From: Metaphire vulgaris
Lineage: Eukaryota > Annelida > Clitellata > Crassiclitellata > Megascolecidae
NCBI GenBank assembly: GCA_018105865.1
Contig: CM030863.1
Span: 2,571,101-2,635,100 of the forward strand
DNA length: 64,000 bases
Reading direction: 5' to 3'
This document shows, one piece after another, positions 1 to 15,260 of this stretch. A model generated the notes under the pieces. It was not told where the DNA came from. It saw only the letters and a list, made by a program, of their open reading frames with translations, and searched no databases. Numbering within the stretch: position 1 is the stretch's first letter; each line of letters opens with the position of its first letter. The position numbers were made by a program, and so were the translations under genes.

Positions 1-1380
1 CTGGATTTTTGCATATCTAGGCTATACCTTGCTCTAACAATAGTCCTTCCATATTCTCACCATTTTGTGGCATTTCGACGCTCTAGAATAAAATTGAGAT
101 GGGATATATTCACAATCCCGGAATGATTTGACGCATTAAAGACGGCGACACAAGAAAATGTGGTTTTAATTCGTTTCAACTTCTTCTGAATGTTTCGAAA
201 TCTATAGCTTGCTGTAACAATAGTCCTTCCATAGGCTCACCACTTTGTGGCTTTTCGAACGCTTTAGAATAAAATTGAGATGGAATATATTGACAACACC
301 GGAATTATTCGACGCATTAAATACGGGGACACAAGAAAATGTGGTTTTAATTCGTTTCAACTTCTTCTGAATGTTTCTAAATCTATATCTTGCTTTAACA
401 ATGATCCTTCCATAGGCTCACCATTTTGTGGCATTCCGAACGCCTTAGAATAAAATTGAGATGGAATATATTTACATTTCCAAAATTATTCGACGCCTTA
501 AAGATGGGGACACAAGAAAATGTGGTTTTAATTCGTTTCAAACTCCTCTGAATTTTTGTATATCCATAGATTGCTGTATTTCCATAGGCTCGCCATTTTG
601 TGGCATTCCGAAAGCTCTAGAATAAAATTGAGATGAAATATATTGACAATCCCGGAATGATTTGACGCATTAAAGATGGGGACACAAGAAAATGTGGTTT
701 TAATTCGTTTCAATCTTCTCTGAATTTTTGCATATCTATAGCGTGCTCTAACAATTTTCCTTCCATATTCTCACCACTTTGTGGCATTTTGAACGCTTTA
801 GAATAAAATTGAGATGGAATATATTGGCAATTCCGAAATTATTCGAAGCGTTAAATACGGGGACACAAGAAAATGTGCTTTTAATTCGTTTCAACTTCTT
901 CTGAATGTTTCTAAATCTATAGCTTGCTTTAACAATGGTCCTTCTATAGGCTCACCATTTTGTGGCCTTCCGAACGCCCTAGAATAAAATTGAGACGGAA
1001 TATATTGACAATTGCGGAATGATTTGACGCATTAAAGATGGGGACACAAGAAAATGTGGTTTTAATTCGTTTAAACCTCTTCTGAATGTTTCGAAATCTA
1101 TTGCTTGCTGTAACAATAGTCCTTCCATAGGCTCACCATTTTGTGGCATTCCGAACGCCCTAGAATAAAATTGAGATGGAATATATTGACAATTCCGAAA
1201 TGTTTTGACGCATTAAAGATGGGGAAACAAGCAAATGTGGTTTTAATTCGTTTCAATCTGCTCTGAATTTTTTTATATCTATAGCTTGCTGTATTTTCAT
1301 AAGCTCACCATTTTGTGGCATTTCGAACGCTCTATAATAAAATTGAGATGGAATATATTGACAATTCCGGAATGATTTGA
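1..1380. repeat. ~180-bp tandem satellite array (left edge truncated)
   Basis: The core GGGGACACAAGAAAATGTGG recurs near 143, 323, 505, 678, 861, 1039 and 1221, giving a period of 173-183 bp and at least 7.5 copies. Each unit also has the block TTTTGTGGCATT and an AATAAAATTGAGATGGAATATATT block. The last unit stops abruptly near 1380. Isolated units of the same family occur near 42712-42830 and 46290-46460, so it is both arrayed and dispersed. No coding potential is seen. Confidence 0.9.
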
Positions 1381-1840
1381 AATAGACATAGGCGAAGTTT
1401 AATGGTCAGCCGGGCAAAGACAATTCCAGGGATCAATCAGAGTGGGAGTGGGGAACCAGCAGGGAAGACAACGAAAAAAGAAACGGAAAGAGACTTACAA
1501 CTGCCTTGAAAAAATTGAGTTGTATTGGCATCAGTGCAGGTTTATTAAGAATTTTTCATTGCTAAGTAACAGACATCAATCAAAATGAATAATAGAAAGG
1601 AACTGAAGTTATGTTTAACTAAAAGAATACAATTAAGTTAAAGGCGCCTACGTAAGTCGTAGGACATTTGCATCTAATTAGAAATGCAATCAGATATTCA
1701 TCCCTCTCATTGCATTGATATGAATCGCTTTATTTGTTTTTCGACAGCTGATTTAATAATGCATCTATAATCTAATGTCACGCAAAGTACAGTCAGCTTT
1801 TCAAGGAGCAATTTATCAATCAGAGAGCGATTCTCTCGTC

Positions 1841-1848
1841 TTTAAAAA
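1841..1848 (+). promoter_or_regulatory. TATA-like element upstream of peptide gene A
   Basis: TTTAAAAA is followed by a strongly conserved block up to the mini-ORF at 1915. The same element and block stand at 17214 in copy B. A GATA-type TTATCA and the motif TTATCAATCAGAGAGC lie just upstream, once here and repeated in B. The transcription start is inferred about 30 bp downstream; nothing in the sequence proves it. Confidence 0.4.
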
Positions 1849-1914
1849 CCCGCGACTCGACAATTATTTCGCAAAGCGTTGTTTGGACTCGACCTCTCAG
1901 CATCGTCAGTCAGT

Positions 1915-1953
1915 ATGAAATTATTTGGTCTTATTCTGGTTTTAGTCGCCTAA
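1915..1953 (+). CDS. 12-codon conserved mini-ORF (uORF or relic signal exon)
   Basis: The ORF reads MKLFGLILVLVA then stop and resembles the signal peptide of the downstream peptide gene. Copy B keeps it at 17288-17326 with one residue changed. No good splice donor follows before the stop. It may be an upstream ORF in the 5' UTR or the remnant of an older signal exon. Confidence 0.3.
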   Translation: MKLFGLILVLVA

Positions 1954-2745
1954 ATGTTTTTATATTTTATCAACCGATTGTTATTTCAGTGAACCAAAAA
2001 ATTTTAAGTTTGTAATTCATTGCGTTAAGAAAAATGTACCTTCTACCAGATGTTGACGTTAAAGTGTGTCTTCAAGAGAAATCGTGGCTGGAAAGAGACG
2101 TTGAAGTATTTGATGTTTATTCAAATTTGCTTAGAGTGAACATTTTGAAATATCGAGAATATTCTGCAGAAGAGATTGAAAATTAATAGAACTGATGCAG
2201 TTGGGCAGAATGTAAATGTAGTGAAGATTTACATTTTGATTAAATATTTTACCGATTAGCAAATCAAAATGTTCACATTATGTGCAGTTAACATCGTGCA
2301 TACAAATGAGAATATTAAAGAAGGTTCAGGCGTTTGAAATTATCGCTGCTCTCTAAAAAAATAACTTCCTACCTCTAAAATCTATTCCACTTCCTTTTTG
2401 TCCCGGTGTGGTAGTCAGAGTTACGAAATAGAATACAAACATTCGAACATTCAGACAGAGAAACCCCGACAAAACGGCGCAATTTTTCGACAATTTTCAT
2501 CGTAAGTCCTTCGGGAACGAAGTACCGAAGGCATAAAAAATATATGGGTTAAGTTGTGGTCATTCTACTTACCCCTCCCCTAAAATGTCTAAACACTTTT
2601 GCCCATCTTCTACGAGTAATATTAGTAGGTACCTGCCCGTCACCCCTCCCCTTTTCTCCAAAGGCTACGCCAATGATTCAGGGGAAAATGGCGCCTATAA
2701 CCACTCTGTTCTTGTGTTTGTCCTAAGGCAGCGTAACATTGAACG

Positions 2746-6297
<3,552 letters not shown>

Positions 6298-6572
6298 AGA
6301 TAACGACTGTCTCAACGTCTACTACACAGGAACTATGCATGGAGTTGGCGTCAGACGCAAACCGAAACATAAATTCATCAACAACTTTTCCTTCAAATAT
6401 TAATTAAAGAGCATTGCATTCAACTGGTTTTCAGAGTCATCAGCACATACAACGTCCTACCCAATGCCTTACTTCAAGAGCTCATTAAATGTGAAGGCGT
6501 AAGTAAGTAAGTAGGCAAACGCTCGTGAATATCTGTAGCGCTTGCGAGAGAAGGAACCGTAGAGGTTGCTTA

Positions 6573-6652
6573 TTAACCTCTTAACTGGGGATCCCGGATA
6601 TATCCGTCCATTTTACATTGAGTTACAGTTAAATACACGGTTAAGGGGTTAA
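6573..6652. mobile_element. 80-bp TTAA-bounded piggyBac-like mini-element, copy 1
   Basis: Begins TTAACCTCTTAACTGGGG and ends GGTTAAGGGGTTAA. TTAA at both ends and an inverted CC(C/T)CTTAAC terminus fit piggyBac target preference. It is absent from copy B at the matching position (near 19394). Sister copies at 38802-38881 and 50555-50634 are exactly the same length. Confidence 0.6.
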
Positions 6653-7029
6653 TAGTCGCTCAAACTTCCGTTGAAATAGACATAGCCGAAGTTTTACTTT
6701 AGTGGCCAGTTCCAGACATCAGTCAGATTGGGAGTGGAGAAGCAGGAAAGCAGACTATGAAAATTGAACCCTACAACTGCCTTCAAGCAAAATTCAGTTG
6801 TTCTCCAATAGCATCCAATCCTGCAGAAATTGTTGAAATTCTTATATTCTTAGCCTAGCATGATAACTGTACGTCGCCTGTTATCATTGTGCAAGTATTT
6901 GGATTTAAGCCATTGGCGTAACCGCAGATATGCACGGGTCCGACCCTTTTTCTGGATGGAAGTAGTCATGGGAGTTGCGCAAAACCATTGAGGTGTTGTT
7001 TCTCGTGGGCCAGGGGGTAGGTAGAACAG

Positions 7030-7340
7030 GGATGTTCATGGGTCCATTTTTAGAACCCAACCCAGCACAACAAATCTCCAACTCAACTCACCCCCAACAC
7101 ATGCAACTCAAATCACCCCCAACACATGCCGGCAATAGGGTAACTTGACCCAACCCAACCCGCCGTAATGCACTGCAATTCTTACACCAAGACTTTTCTA
7201 ACCCACCCTACCGAACTCACCATGAATATGGCAGTCTGACCCAATCAAATCCAGCCCAATCCAACCCAAACCATGGGTTGACCCAACCCATGGACAATTG
7301 GACATCTCTGAGGTAGAATGATTGGAACAGAGCCGATGTC
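7030..7340. repeat. AACCC-rich dispersed repeat
   Basis: Many CCCAACCCAA words, telomere-like only in appearance because the phase is irregular. The copy B version is 19810-20100. An inverted relative sits at 33315-33520, where GGTTGGGTTGG words and GGGTCCATTTTT-type edges match in reverse complement. Confidence 0.7.
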
Positions 7341-7605
7341 GCAAGAACTCCTTGATGACTCTTTTAAGCTTGTGTTCTTTTATAGTCAAAAATGTCGATA
7401 TGCCTCTCCCCTATTCCGGAACCCTTGTTGCGCCACTGATATGCTTCAACTGACGAGTGGTCCGTAGCCGCCTAGGGTACGAGGTTAGGCATCGAACCCA
7501 CGCCACAGATCTCTAAGCCGTTCAGGCGCTTCGGAACCAAATTTCATTTCCTCCGCCCATGTTTAAAATACATTTCGTGAATACAGAACAACGTCCAGAC
7601 TGCTC

Positions 7606-7654
<49 letters not shown>

Positions 7655-8042
7655 GTATTATGTAGAATAATAGAAGGCAGATGGAACGCAGTCAGAGAGA
7701 TGCAGAAATTGTCGTCAGCAAGCGGTTGCGGTTCCAAGAATTCCTGGTGGGGGATGCAATGAATTTTTAAGAAATTGGCGGGGGTACAATGAGATCCCGA
7801 AAAAAGTTGACAAGCATAAAAAGGTCATTAACAGTGTTTTGCCCAGAAAATTAATAACACTTCCCGAAAAAGGCTGACAAGCATAAAAAGGTCATCACCT
7901 CTGTTGTGCACACAGAACAGATACCCGGCCCACATGTAGCTGCATAGCAACTCAGACCGGAAGACCCCTCGAAACGCTGACAGGCAACAACAACAAAAGC
8001 TCTGTGTGGGATGAATCCCCAGTCAAGTGAAACCGCCGCTGC

Positions 8043-9055
8043 CAGGGTTTAATTTAGGCCGTTTCCGGGGGAATTGCCTTCCTCCCACCCTGAAAAGTTC
8101 AAATTCCCCAAAAATTTTGGCATGCTACATCAACTAACAGCAGCCCCCTAGTTGACTTTCCCCGGCCTTGTCAGTTTGTCCCCGGCCTTGTCAGTTCCCT
8201 TCCCCCCTAGTGTCCAGGAGTCTAGATCAAAGCTCGATCATACGCGTATGACAAAATAAAATACGTTAAAATACGTACGTATGAATAAGAAAATAAAATA
8301 CGCGTATGATACGCGTATTTTATAAGTCTGCTCGGTTACTTATAATTTGCTTACTTAGCGAGCAATATCAATTGCGACGTCACGCCACGTCACTGTAACT
8401 GATCCCAGAATTCACTTCGTTAACATTTGTTTCCCTTTTAATTTCTTTGTGCAGGTAAATGGACTACGGACTACGGTAATTGACGCAATTTCATGGCTAT
8501 TTAGGCCTAAAGTAGTTTTGCTCACGTATGATAGCGCGTATGATAAAAGTCATACGTTAAAATACGTGCGCATGATAATGTTTTACAATCGTTTGCCTTT
8601 TAAGATCAAACGATTCTAAAACATTATACCAGATATGAATCATGAATAAAATATGGGAAGCCGAGCCTTACGTAGAGTTTTAAGACTGTCAGTTCTGTGC
8701 CACGTTCTACCAAACAGCGTTGCACGTGACTCATATCTTAAGTAGCTGGTAGATGGCTCGTTTTTATATTATTATCCACAGAAAAACAAACTACTTTTGC
8801 AAGTAAATTTTCTTTTGCAAAACATTGCCAAGTATAATGTAGTTCTGAAAGTAAAGACGTATGGAAGGCAACGTAAAGTTCTTAATTATAAAAGATGTAT
8901 GGTCAGTTGGTCATACCCAGATCTTAGGGGGCTGACGACAAGGGGCCGGTGTTTAATCTAGACTCCTGGACTCCGGGGGAAGGGAACTGACAAGGTCGGG
9001 AAAAAACTGACAAGGCCGGGGGAAGTCAGCGAGGGGCTGCTGTTAGTTGATCAAA
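8043..9055. mobile_element. MITE plus inverted partner enclosing a copy A-specific insert
   Basis: 8043-8228 is a MITE of the CAGGGTTTAATCTAG family lacking its right tip. 8946-9055 is an inverted partial copy, including flank that in copy B lies just outside the MITE. Between them 8229-8600 contains repeated TACGCGTATGATA words not found in copy B. 8605-8930 matches B 21210-21660. The order suggests inverted duplication or a fold-back insertion. Confidence 0.5.
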
Positions 9056-9446
9056 TCAATAATAAGACTTACACGTTATCTGTAGCAAATAAAAAAGGCA
9101 GACAGACAATGCGTTTGCATTAAATCAAAAATTACATATCAGTTTTTAATATAAGAAAAAATACATAAGCAAATTCACAATTAATTGAAATAAATGGTTA
9201 TAGTCCCGAAATCAATAATTTCAAAAAATTTTGAAACGTCTGATATTGTTACGATGACTCCATATATTTGGAATTAAAATCGAATCAAGTACCATTATTA
9301 TTAGGCCTATGGCCCATATATCGCAATGTTTCAAATTTAATTAAAAGGTTATATAATTATTGATGCTATAATGATCCACTATGTTGCTAACTATACATGT
9401 AAACAAGATTTTGAGTGAACCCGGTCGTGGTTCGTACTTAGCATCC

Positions 9447-10300
9447 TTAGTCGTAGTCTTCATCTTCATAATTCATCTTATATATGCAAACTTTACTTCG
9501 CATATTTGCACTAAATTCAGAAACCAACACCAATAGCTGTTTACGATCTGACGATAAACACATATCAACGGGATTCATATTTCTGACAAGGAGAATCTCA
9601 AACCGATTCGAGCACAGTTTGTAATCATGCAAAGATAGACGTTGATTTCTCTGCTCGCCAACAAGTAACTGCCAACAGGGAAACGGAACAAGACACTTAA
9701 GAGGAGACTCCCAAATAATTTTGCGAAGAACAGTTCCAATGTCATCTAACAGCATCACCAAAATGAAACCAGAAACGACCGAAGGTTTGAATTGGTCAAC
9801 TTTTCTATAGGCCAAAGCCACGATGTTACTCATTATTTCCTCTACGCTTTGCACACTTTCGTCGATACTGCTGCTAATTGGTAGGGTTGCTTTAAGAACT
9901 CCGTCGTAGGAAAAAACTCTCAAAGATGTGTCTACTATTTTCCGATCGAGAACAAGTACGTCTCCTGAGCAGGACACAGCGACAAACAGCGATCCAGCTT
10001 CGTTTAACCACGTTGTCATGCGATGTTCACACATTGGTTCAATCTTATAGATACTCTCCGTATTTTGGTCTGGAGCATAGAGACAGCTGCGTGTCTCGGA
10101 GGCTTTAATTGGCAGCGAATTGCCAACCATGGTTGTTGGAAAGCTTAGCACTTGCAGCTGTGGATAAGGCTCTTGGTTCTTGTAGACACGAATGCTTCTC
10201 ATCTGAGAAACATATATTTTATCCATCAACACAGCCACATGTTCGGCCCAGCCAATTATTGTAAAGCTTTGCTCTGCTTCAATCAACAATTTTCGCTCCG
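9447..10300 (-). CDS. Exon 7 of CARD gene A: beta-propeller-like C-terminus
   Basis: About 283 residues of strand-rich repeats such as HVAVLMDKIYVSQ, LFVAVSCSGDVLVLDRK, LRVFSYDGVLKATL and KQLLVLVSEF. These resemble blades of NHL/WD-type propellers. The recurring short 'value, then key, then description' strand pattern supports a propeller, but I cannot assign the exact family or blade number. Ends in an acidic tail. Confidence 0.6.
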
Positions 10301-10377
10301 CTGCAATAGACACAACATTAAAATATACAGCATTCACAATCGCTTGTTAATAAAGGGATACAGTATATATATATGTA

Positions 10378-10408
<31 letters not shown>

Positions 10409-10679
10409 GCCTGAGTATACATTTTTGGTCTAAATTGGTACTTAACGCCTAAATATCAATGTTGTTGTCGGGTCTACTGTAAGTTAGGAAATGACGTTCT
10501 GAGCAAACATATATCTGTAAATATGGTAACTCGTATTCTTATGCCCTCGGTACTTCGTTCCCGATGGACTTATAATAAAATATACCAAGCAAGAGACCAT
10601 ATATTTACCGTTAAGTAAAACACTTTAAGAAATATATATATATGTAATGAAATATAAGATATATAGAATGATTATAAAG

Positions 10680-10713
<34 letters not shown>

Positions 10714-13700
10714 CCTGTTGCGTGTTTTCAAGTATGAACGTGCTGCTCTGCAATACCAGAAGCAAGCAAGAGACCAGTATCTTGGCTTAGGTCTACTCTA
10801 TTTTCACATTGAAGATAGGATCAGCATATCCAGGCTGTGTAAATATTGGAAAATACACATGCACCTTGCACTCGACTCGAAAAAATGTTCGTTTAAAGCA
10901 ATGTTTGCTGTATATTTATTAGATGCAACAATGTGTATCTATTGTAAATTTCAAACGATCAATTAAATATATTCATATTTTTTAGAATATAACACCAACC
11001 AAATATATTGTCAAAGTTGGCACAGTTGATTTGAACACGTTGAGGTCTGTCAGTCGATTTAGGCATCAAACGTAGAACGAGTTCTCGCATTATATCTAGA
11101 AGCACTTCCTGACTTATGTCTTGTGGAAATTCTTGACATATGGTCTTCATCTTCTTCCACGCGGTTTCTGTCGCAAACCAAAGCCAGATTGTGATGCCTT
11201 CTTGGTCCTGTTCTGCTTCTAAAATGAAGGCGTCACCAAGGCCATGCTCGTCTGACAGATGAATCCATTGTTGTGAATTTGCCTCCCGAATGTTCTCGAC
11301 GAGAGAAATTTCTAAATCGGCCTGTTGGAAGGTTCTTGAAATGGTGACATGCATTTTTATTGTCTCTAAAATAATAAAGAATTTCATTAACATTTGAAAA
11401 TTCGGATACAAAGTTGTCGTGAAGAATTGAACTTGGAAATTTGCATCAAGAAAATATTCAAGAACTGAATATGACGCAACGGACAATTGTCTTGGCATTT
11501 TATAAACGTAAAGTAATTTATAATAAATCCAACAAATTTATTCGGAGGAAAAGGAAAACCATTACCGCAGAAATATTACTTCTATGGTCTTATATCGTCT
11601 GCAATAATGTTCGAAGTGTCATGAGGTTTTGCCGTAAACTTTCAATGAACTTACTTACATTTATTAACAAAAGTTCGAACAATGTTAACAATGAGTGATA
11701 TCCGAATACTTGAGCACGACCAACCTCCTCCATATTGCAATACTGTGGCAGCACTGAGCTGATTGGTGACATACAGACACTGCAAGAAATTCAGGTACTT
11801 TTGCGAAGTAAAATTCGCCAAATGAAAGAGAAGTTCGTCATTTTTATCCTTCCTTGTTCCAATTCGTCTCAGCGACGTAATTTTATCTTCCGTGAAACAA
11901 CCAGTTGTCTGCAGGTGACCAAGCAGAACATCGGGTTCCAAGACGTATTTTAGGAAATCCTTGTTGTGCTTGATTATGGTTGAACGTTTCTTGACTTTTC
12001 GAAAATAGTCTGAATCAGCTAAAATACAGCGTTTTCTCATTGATTAATTTAATATTTTTTACATGGATCAATGTGGCTGATAATGCGGAGAAACTACCGA
12101 GACGAACTTGCAAACTGTTTCAAACAGTGAATGATTAATCAACTATTAGATTTTAGAGTAATTTAATACAGTTCCGAAAATCTAAATCTTCAAGCATTTT
12201 GTAATTCAAGAGCTTAAGTTCATTACTTTAGTTTCTTGGAGAACGGTATACCTGTCAGTTGCCTCTTGGCCCATTTCTTTGATTTGCTGCCCGTTATTCT
12301 GCTTGACCAAAGTCGACTGACGGATGCCAAACCAAAGAAAATGCATGGATCTGTTGGACGGTTGGATTTGTCTCCAAAGTACATTTGCAGTAACACGACT
12401 TTACTGAGAATCATATCCAGCAATTCAACCTGAAGACCATCGATCTAAAAAGACGGAATTAAGATAACACTTTGAGTTCACAAGAAACGACATTAGGAGT
12501 ACATTCAATTGAGTTTTGTGGTCCGTCATCCGAAATTAAGATAAACTATTTTGAAAATAAATTGAGTTTCGCTTTATGTCCCTGCAGAATGTGACGTGTA
12601 GGCGGAGGAATTAGGAACAGAATTAAGAATCTGCAAGTTTCAAAAAACGATACAGTAAAAATGCTGCATTCAAAAATTGAGTAGCTGAGTAGCTTTCATA
12701 AAAATTCTGCTTTATTTTATCCTAAGATTATTTTTCTGACTACAGTTGTCTGCTTTGCTACACAATGTTTGCTAAAATGTTAGCTAAGGCCCCCTATCAA
12801 TGGCGGTTCCACGTGGAGAATGAGTGGTGATGCATTCCCCCACCGGACTTCCGGACTTACTTTTTTGCTTGTGAAATCTATTTTTTGGGCAAAAGTCTAG
12901 TAAAACTAACTGCGGATGACCTCTTTTGCTTGTCAACCTATTCGTCGGTAAGTGTAGTAAAACTCTGGATAAAATTCCCCTTTTCAGCCTTTTTCGGCAA
13001 AGTTTATTGATTTTTTCCTTCTATTTTCATCCCCCCACTAACTTTCTATGAATTCATTCATCCCCCCCACCAAGAAATCCTGAAACCGCCACTGGCCCCT
13101 ACCAGCACTGTTCTGACGTTCTGAGCAACGCATGTCTCAGCTGTGACATAATTATAGCCCGTCTCCAATGGCGTCGAGAGGGGGTGCGGGGGTGCGGACC
13201 GCACCGGGTGACACCATCTAGGGGGGTGACACCAAACAAGGATGACCTTTTTTTTGCTAGTCACGGTATTTGAGAAGGAAAAATAAGAAAGATTTAGAAG
13301 AGGTCCCAAGTCTAAATGGGTGACACCACGATTTTACCGCACTGGGTGACACCAACCCTAGCGACGCCACTGCCCGTCTCTAAATTAGAATATATAGGCT
13401 ACCAGTTAAAGCGAAATAAATGTGACCATAAAGTTTACCTCTCTACGAATATTATTATAATGACATCGAATGCACCTTTCGTAATCGTAACGGGGCCATT
13501 CAATCGTCACGCGAATAGCTTCCAGGCTGCAATTCAGTAATTTACAAAAGTCGTTCTCGACCATAGTTTTCATATTATCGTTTTGCACATCTTCCCACAT
13601 TCCAGAAATGTGAAAAAAACTTGAAAAGTGAAAATAGAGCCACAAGGATGCAGGAATACTCTGGACGAATAGAAAACCGTTGCGACGAATGTCCAATTTG

Positions 13701-15101
13701 TATGTAGATTGATCGCAATTGTTCAGTTTTTGCTCCAGTTGAACGTCTTGATCTTTGATGTTTTCGTTGTTGTACAATACGCGACATTTTATTCTTCCAA
13801 CAACTGTAAGTTTAAAACATCTTACTTATTTCAAACGACCTACATATTGCTAATTTAGTCACAAAACCCATCCCATAATCTTCCTTCGACCAAATGCAGA
13901 ATGAATTTGCTAGGTGCATTGCATTTTTATTATCCAGTTAGCGTAGTTATGTAGTTCGTATCATTCAGTAGAGCAGTGTTTCCCAAACTTTGGGTGGCGA
14001 CCAAATAGTGGGTCGCAGGGCTCAGTCCAATGGGTCGCGGGGTAGTGTGAAATTAGATTCAAAAGTGCCGTGTTCCAACCAATACCATAATGTCACTAGC
14101 CTTGCAAAGTTGCAAGTACTTTTTGTTTCAATAAATTTATATACTACGATCCATTCAAAGCATATATTAAAATGATTAGTGTTTTATCCGATTTTAGTTG
14201 ATGCAACGTTCGCAGTGGTGCTGAACATTAAAAAACCGCTGAAGTGATAGCGGTCCCAAAAAGTTTGGAAGACCATGCAGTAAAGGAGAAGAACATGTAA
14301 CACGAATCGATGCAAATTCAAGCAATAGAAAAAATAGGGGTAACGATGCCATATCATTCATAAAGAAAACTATCGGATGCAACTAATTTCAAGCATCTGG
14401 ATGAAAATTATCAGTTAAAGCCTTTCAGCAATCATTTTGGTTTGTGATTTAATGATCTACCTTCTCCGTTAAGTATCTTTGCAACGAGGTCCTGTCCCAT
14501 TTCGCACAGACATTCGATTGTGTCATAGAAGTTTCGAATGCTGCGTCTTCGTGAAATATCGAGAAACACTTGAGCGGCCATTGATACAGGGAGACTTTGA
14601 ATATGGTCTTTCTGTCTTTTATTTATTACAGATTTACAGTAAAGACGTTCGGCCAATTCTGAAGGATCGCTTAGCAAGTCGGCAACAATGTCCCTGTTGA
14701 GGTCAATATTAACCTCTTGTCTAACCGCTAGAGGCAAGTAATCATCGAAATTGACATCTGGTTGTTGCCCTCTGAGTTCTAAACAAGTAAATTTTCATAA
14801 ATTAGATAATATAGCCCCCATTGATCCTATGATGACTTCTACTAATAATTGTGGTACTACTAACCGATAAGATTAGGCCTATTAGTGGCACTACTACTAC
14901 TACTAGTGGTGGTACTAATACTACTACAGGTACTTAGAAACTACTCGTGCCTGTGAAATTTGAACTCGTTGGAGTTTATCAAGTTTGGATTTGGAGTTGT
15001 CAGCAAGAATGGAATTGCAGTAATCGAGACGACTAGATATTAAGGCATTTGCCAAGAGCGTTATCGCAGTACTACTACTACTACTACTACTGCTGCTGCT
15101 G

Positions 15102-15155
<54 letters not shown>

Positions 15156-15229
15156 TTAATATTACTACTACTACCACCACCACCGCCACCACTACTACTA
15201 TTACTACTACTACTACTACAACAACAACA

Positions 15230-15260
<31 letters not shown>

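Larger units (their letters stand above)
1381..2745. other. 5' region of peptide gene A; start of duplicated unit
   Basis: 1381-1530 is related to 6670-6810 and 19425-19590, an older internal duplicate. From about 1530 the sequence aligns with copy B from about 16855. I see no long coding region. A 50-codon open frame from 2034 is frameshifted in copy B and was rejected. An acceptor-like pyrimidine tract ending in AG at about 2731 precedes the start codon at 2746, so the 5' UTR may be spliced. Confidence 0.6.
6653..9446. other. Intergenic DNA between the tail-to-tail genes of copy A
   Basis: Holds a C-rich AACCC-type repeat (7030-7340), a tRNA-like SINE head candidate (~7440-7530, minus), a TCTG/TC microsatellite (7606-7655), GACAAGCA-type repeat sequence (7790-8000), and the MITE/inverted structure at 8043-9055. 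The remainder, 9056-9446, is AT-rich 3' flank of the CARD gene. No coding exon is seen. Confidence 0.6.

Noticed and set aside
2034..2186. 50-codon ORF downstream of the mini-ORF
   Set aside because: The equivalent in copy B (from 17407) is frameshifted, so it is not under coding constraint.
7040..7300. Interstitial telomere from CCCAACCCAA words
   Set aside because: Units are irregular and not TTAGGG; the region behaves as a dispersed repeat with an inverted copy at 33315-33520.
7440..7530. True tRNA gene on the minus strand
   Set aside because: B-box-like GGTTCGATGCC is present, but I could not fold a cloverleaf; it is duplicated with the unit and looks like a SINE head.
12223..12251. Stop codon at the end of CARD gene A exon 4 as the protein end
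   Set aside because: An earlier donor (CAG|GTATAC) joins exon 5 in phase, and copy B conserves it.
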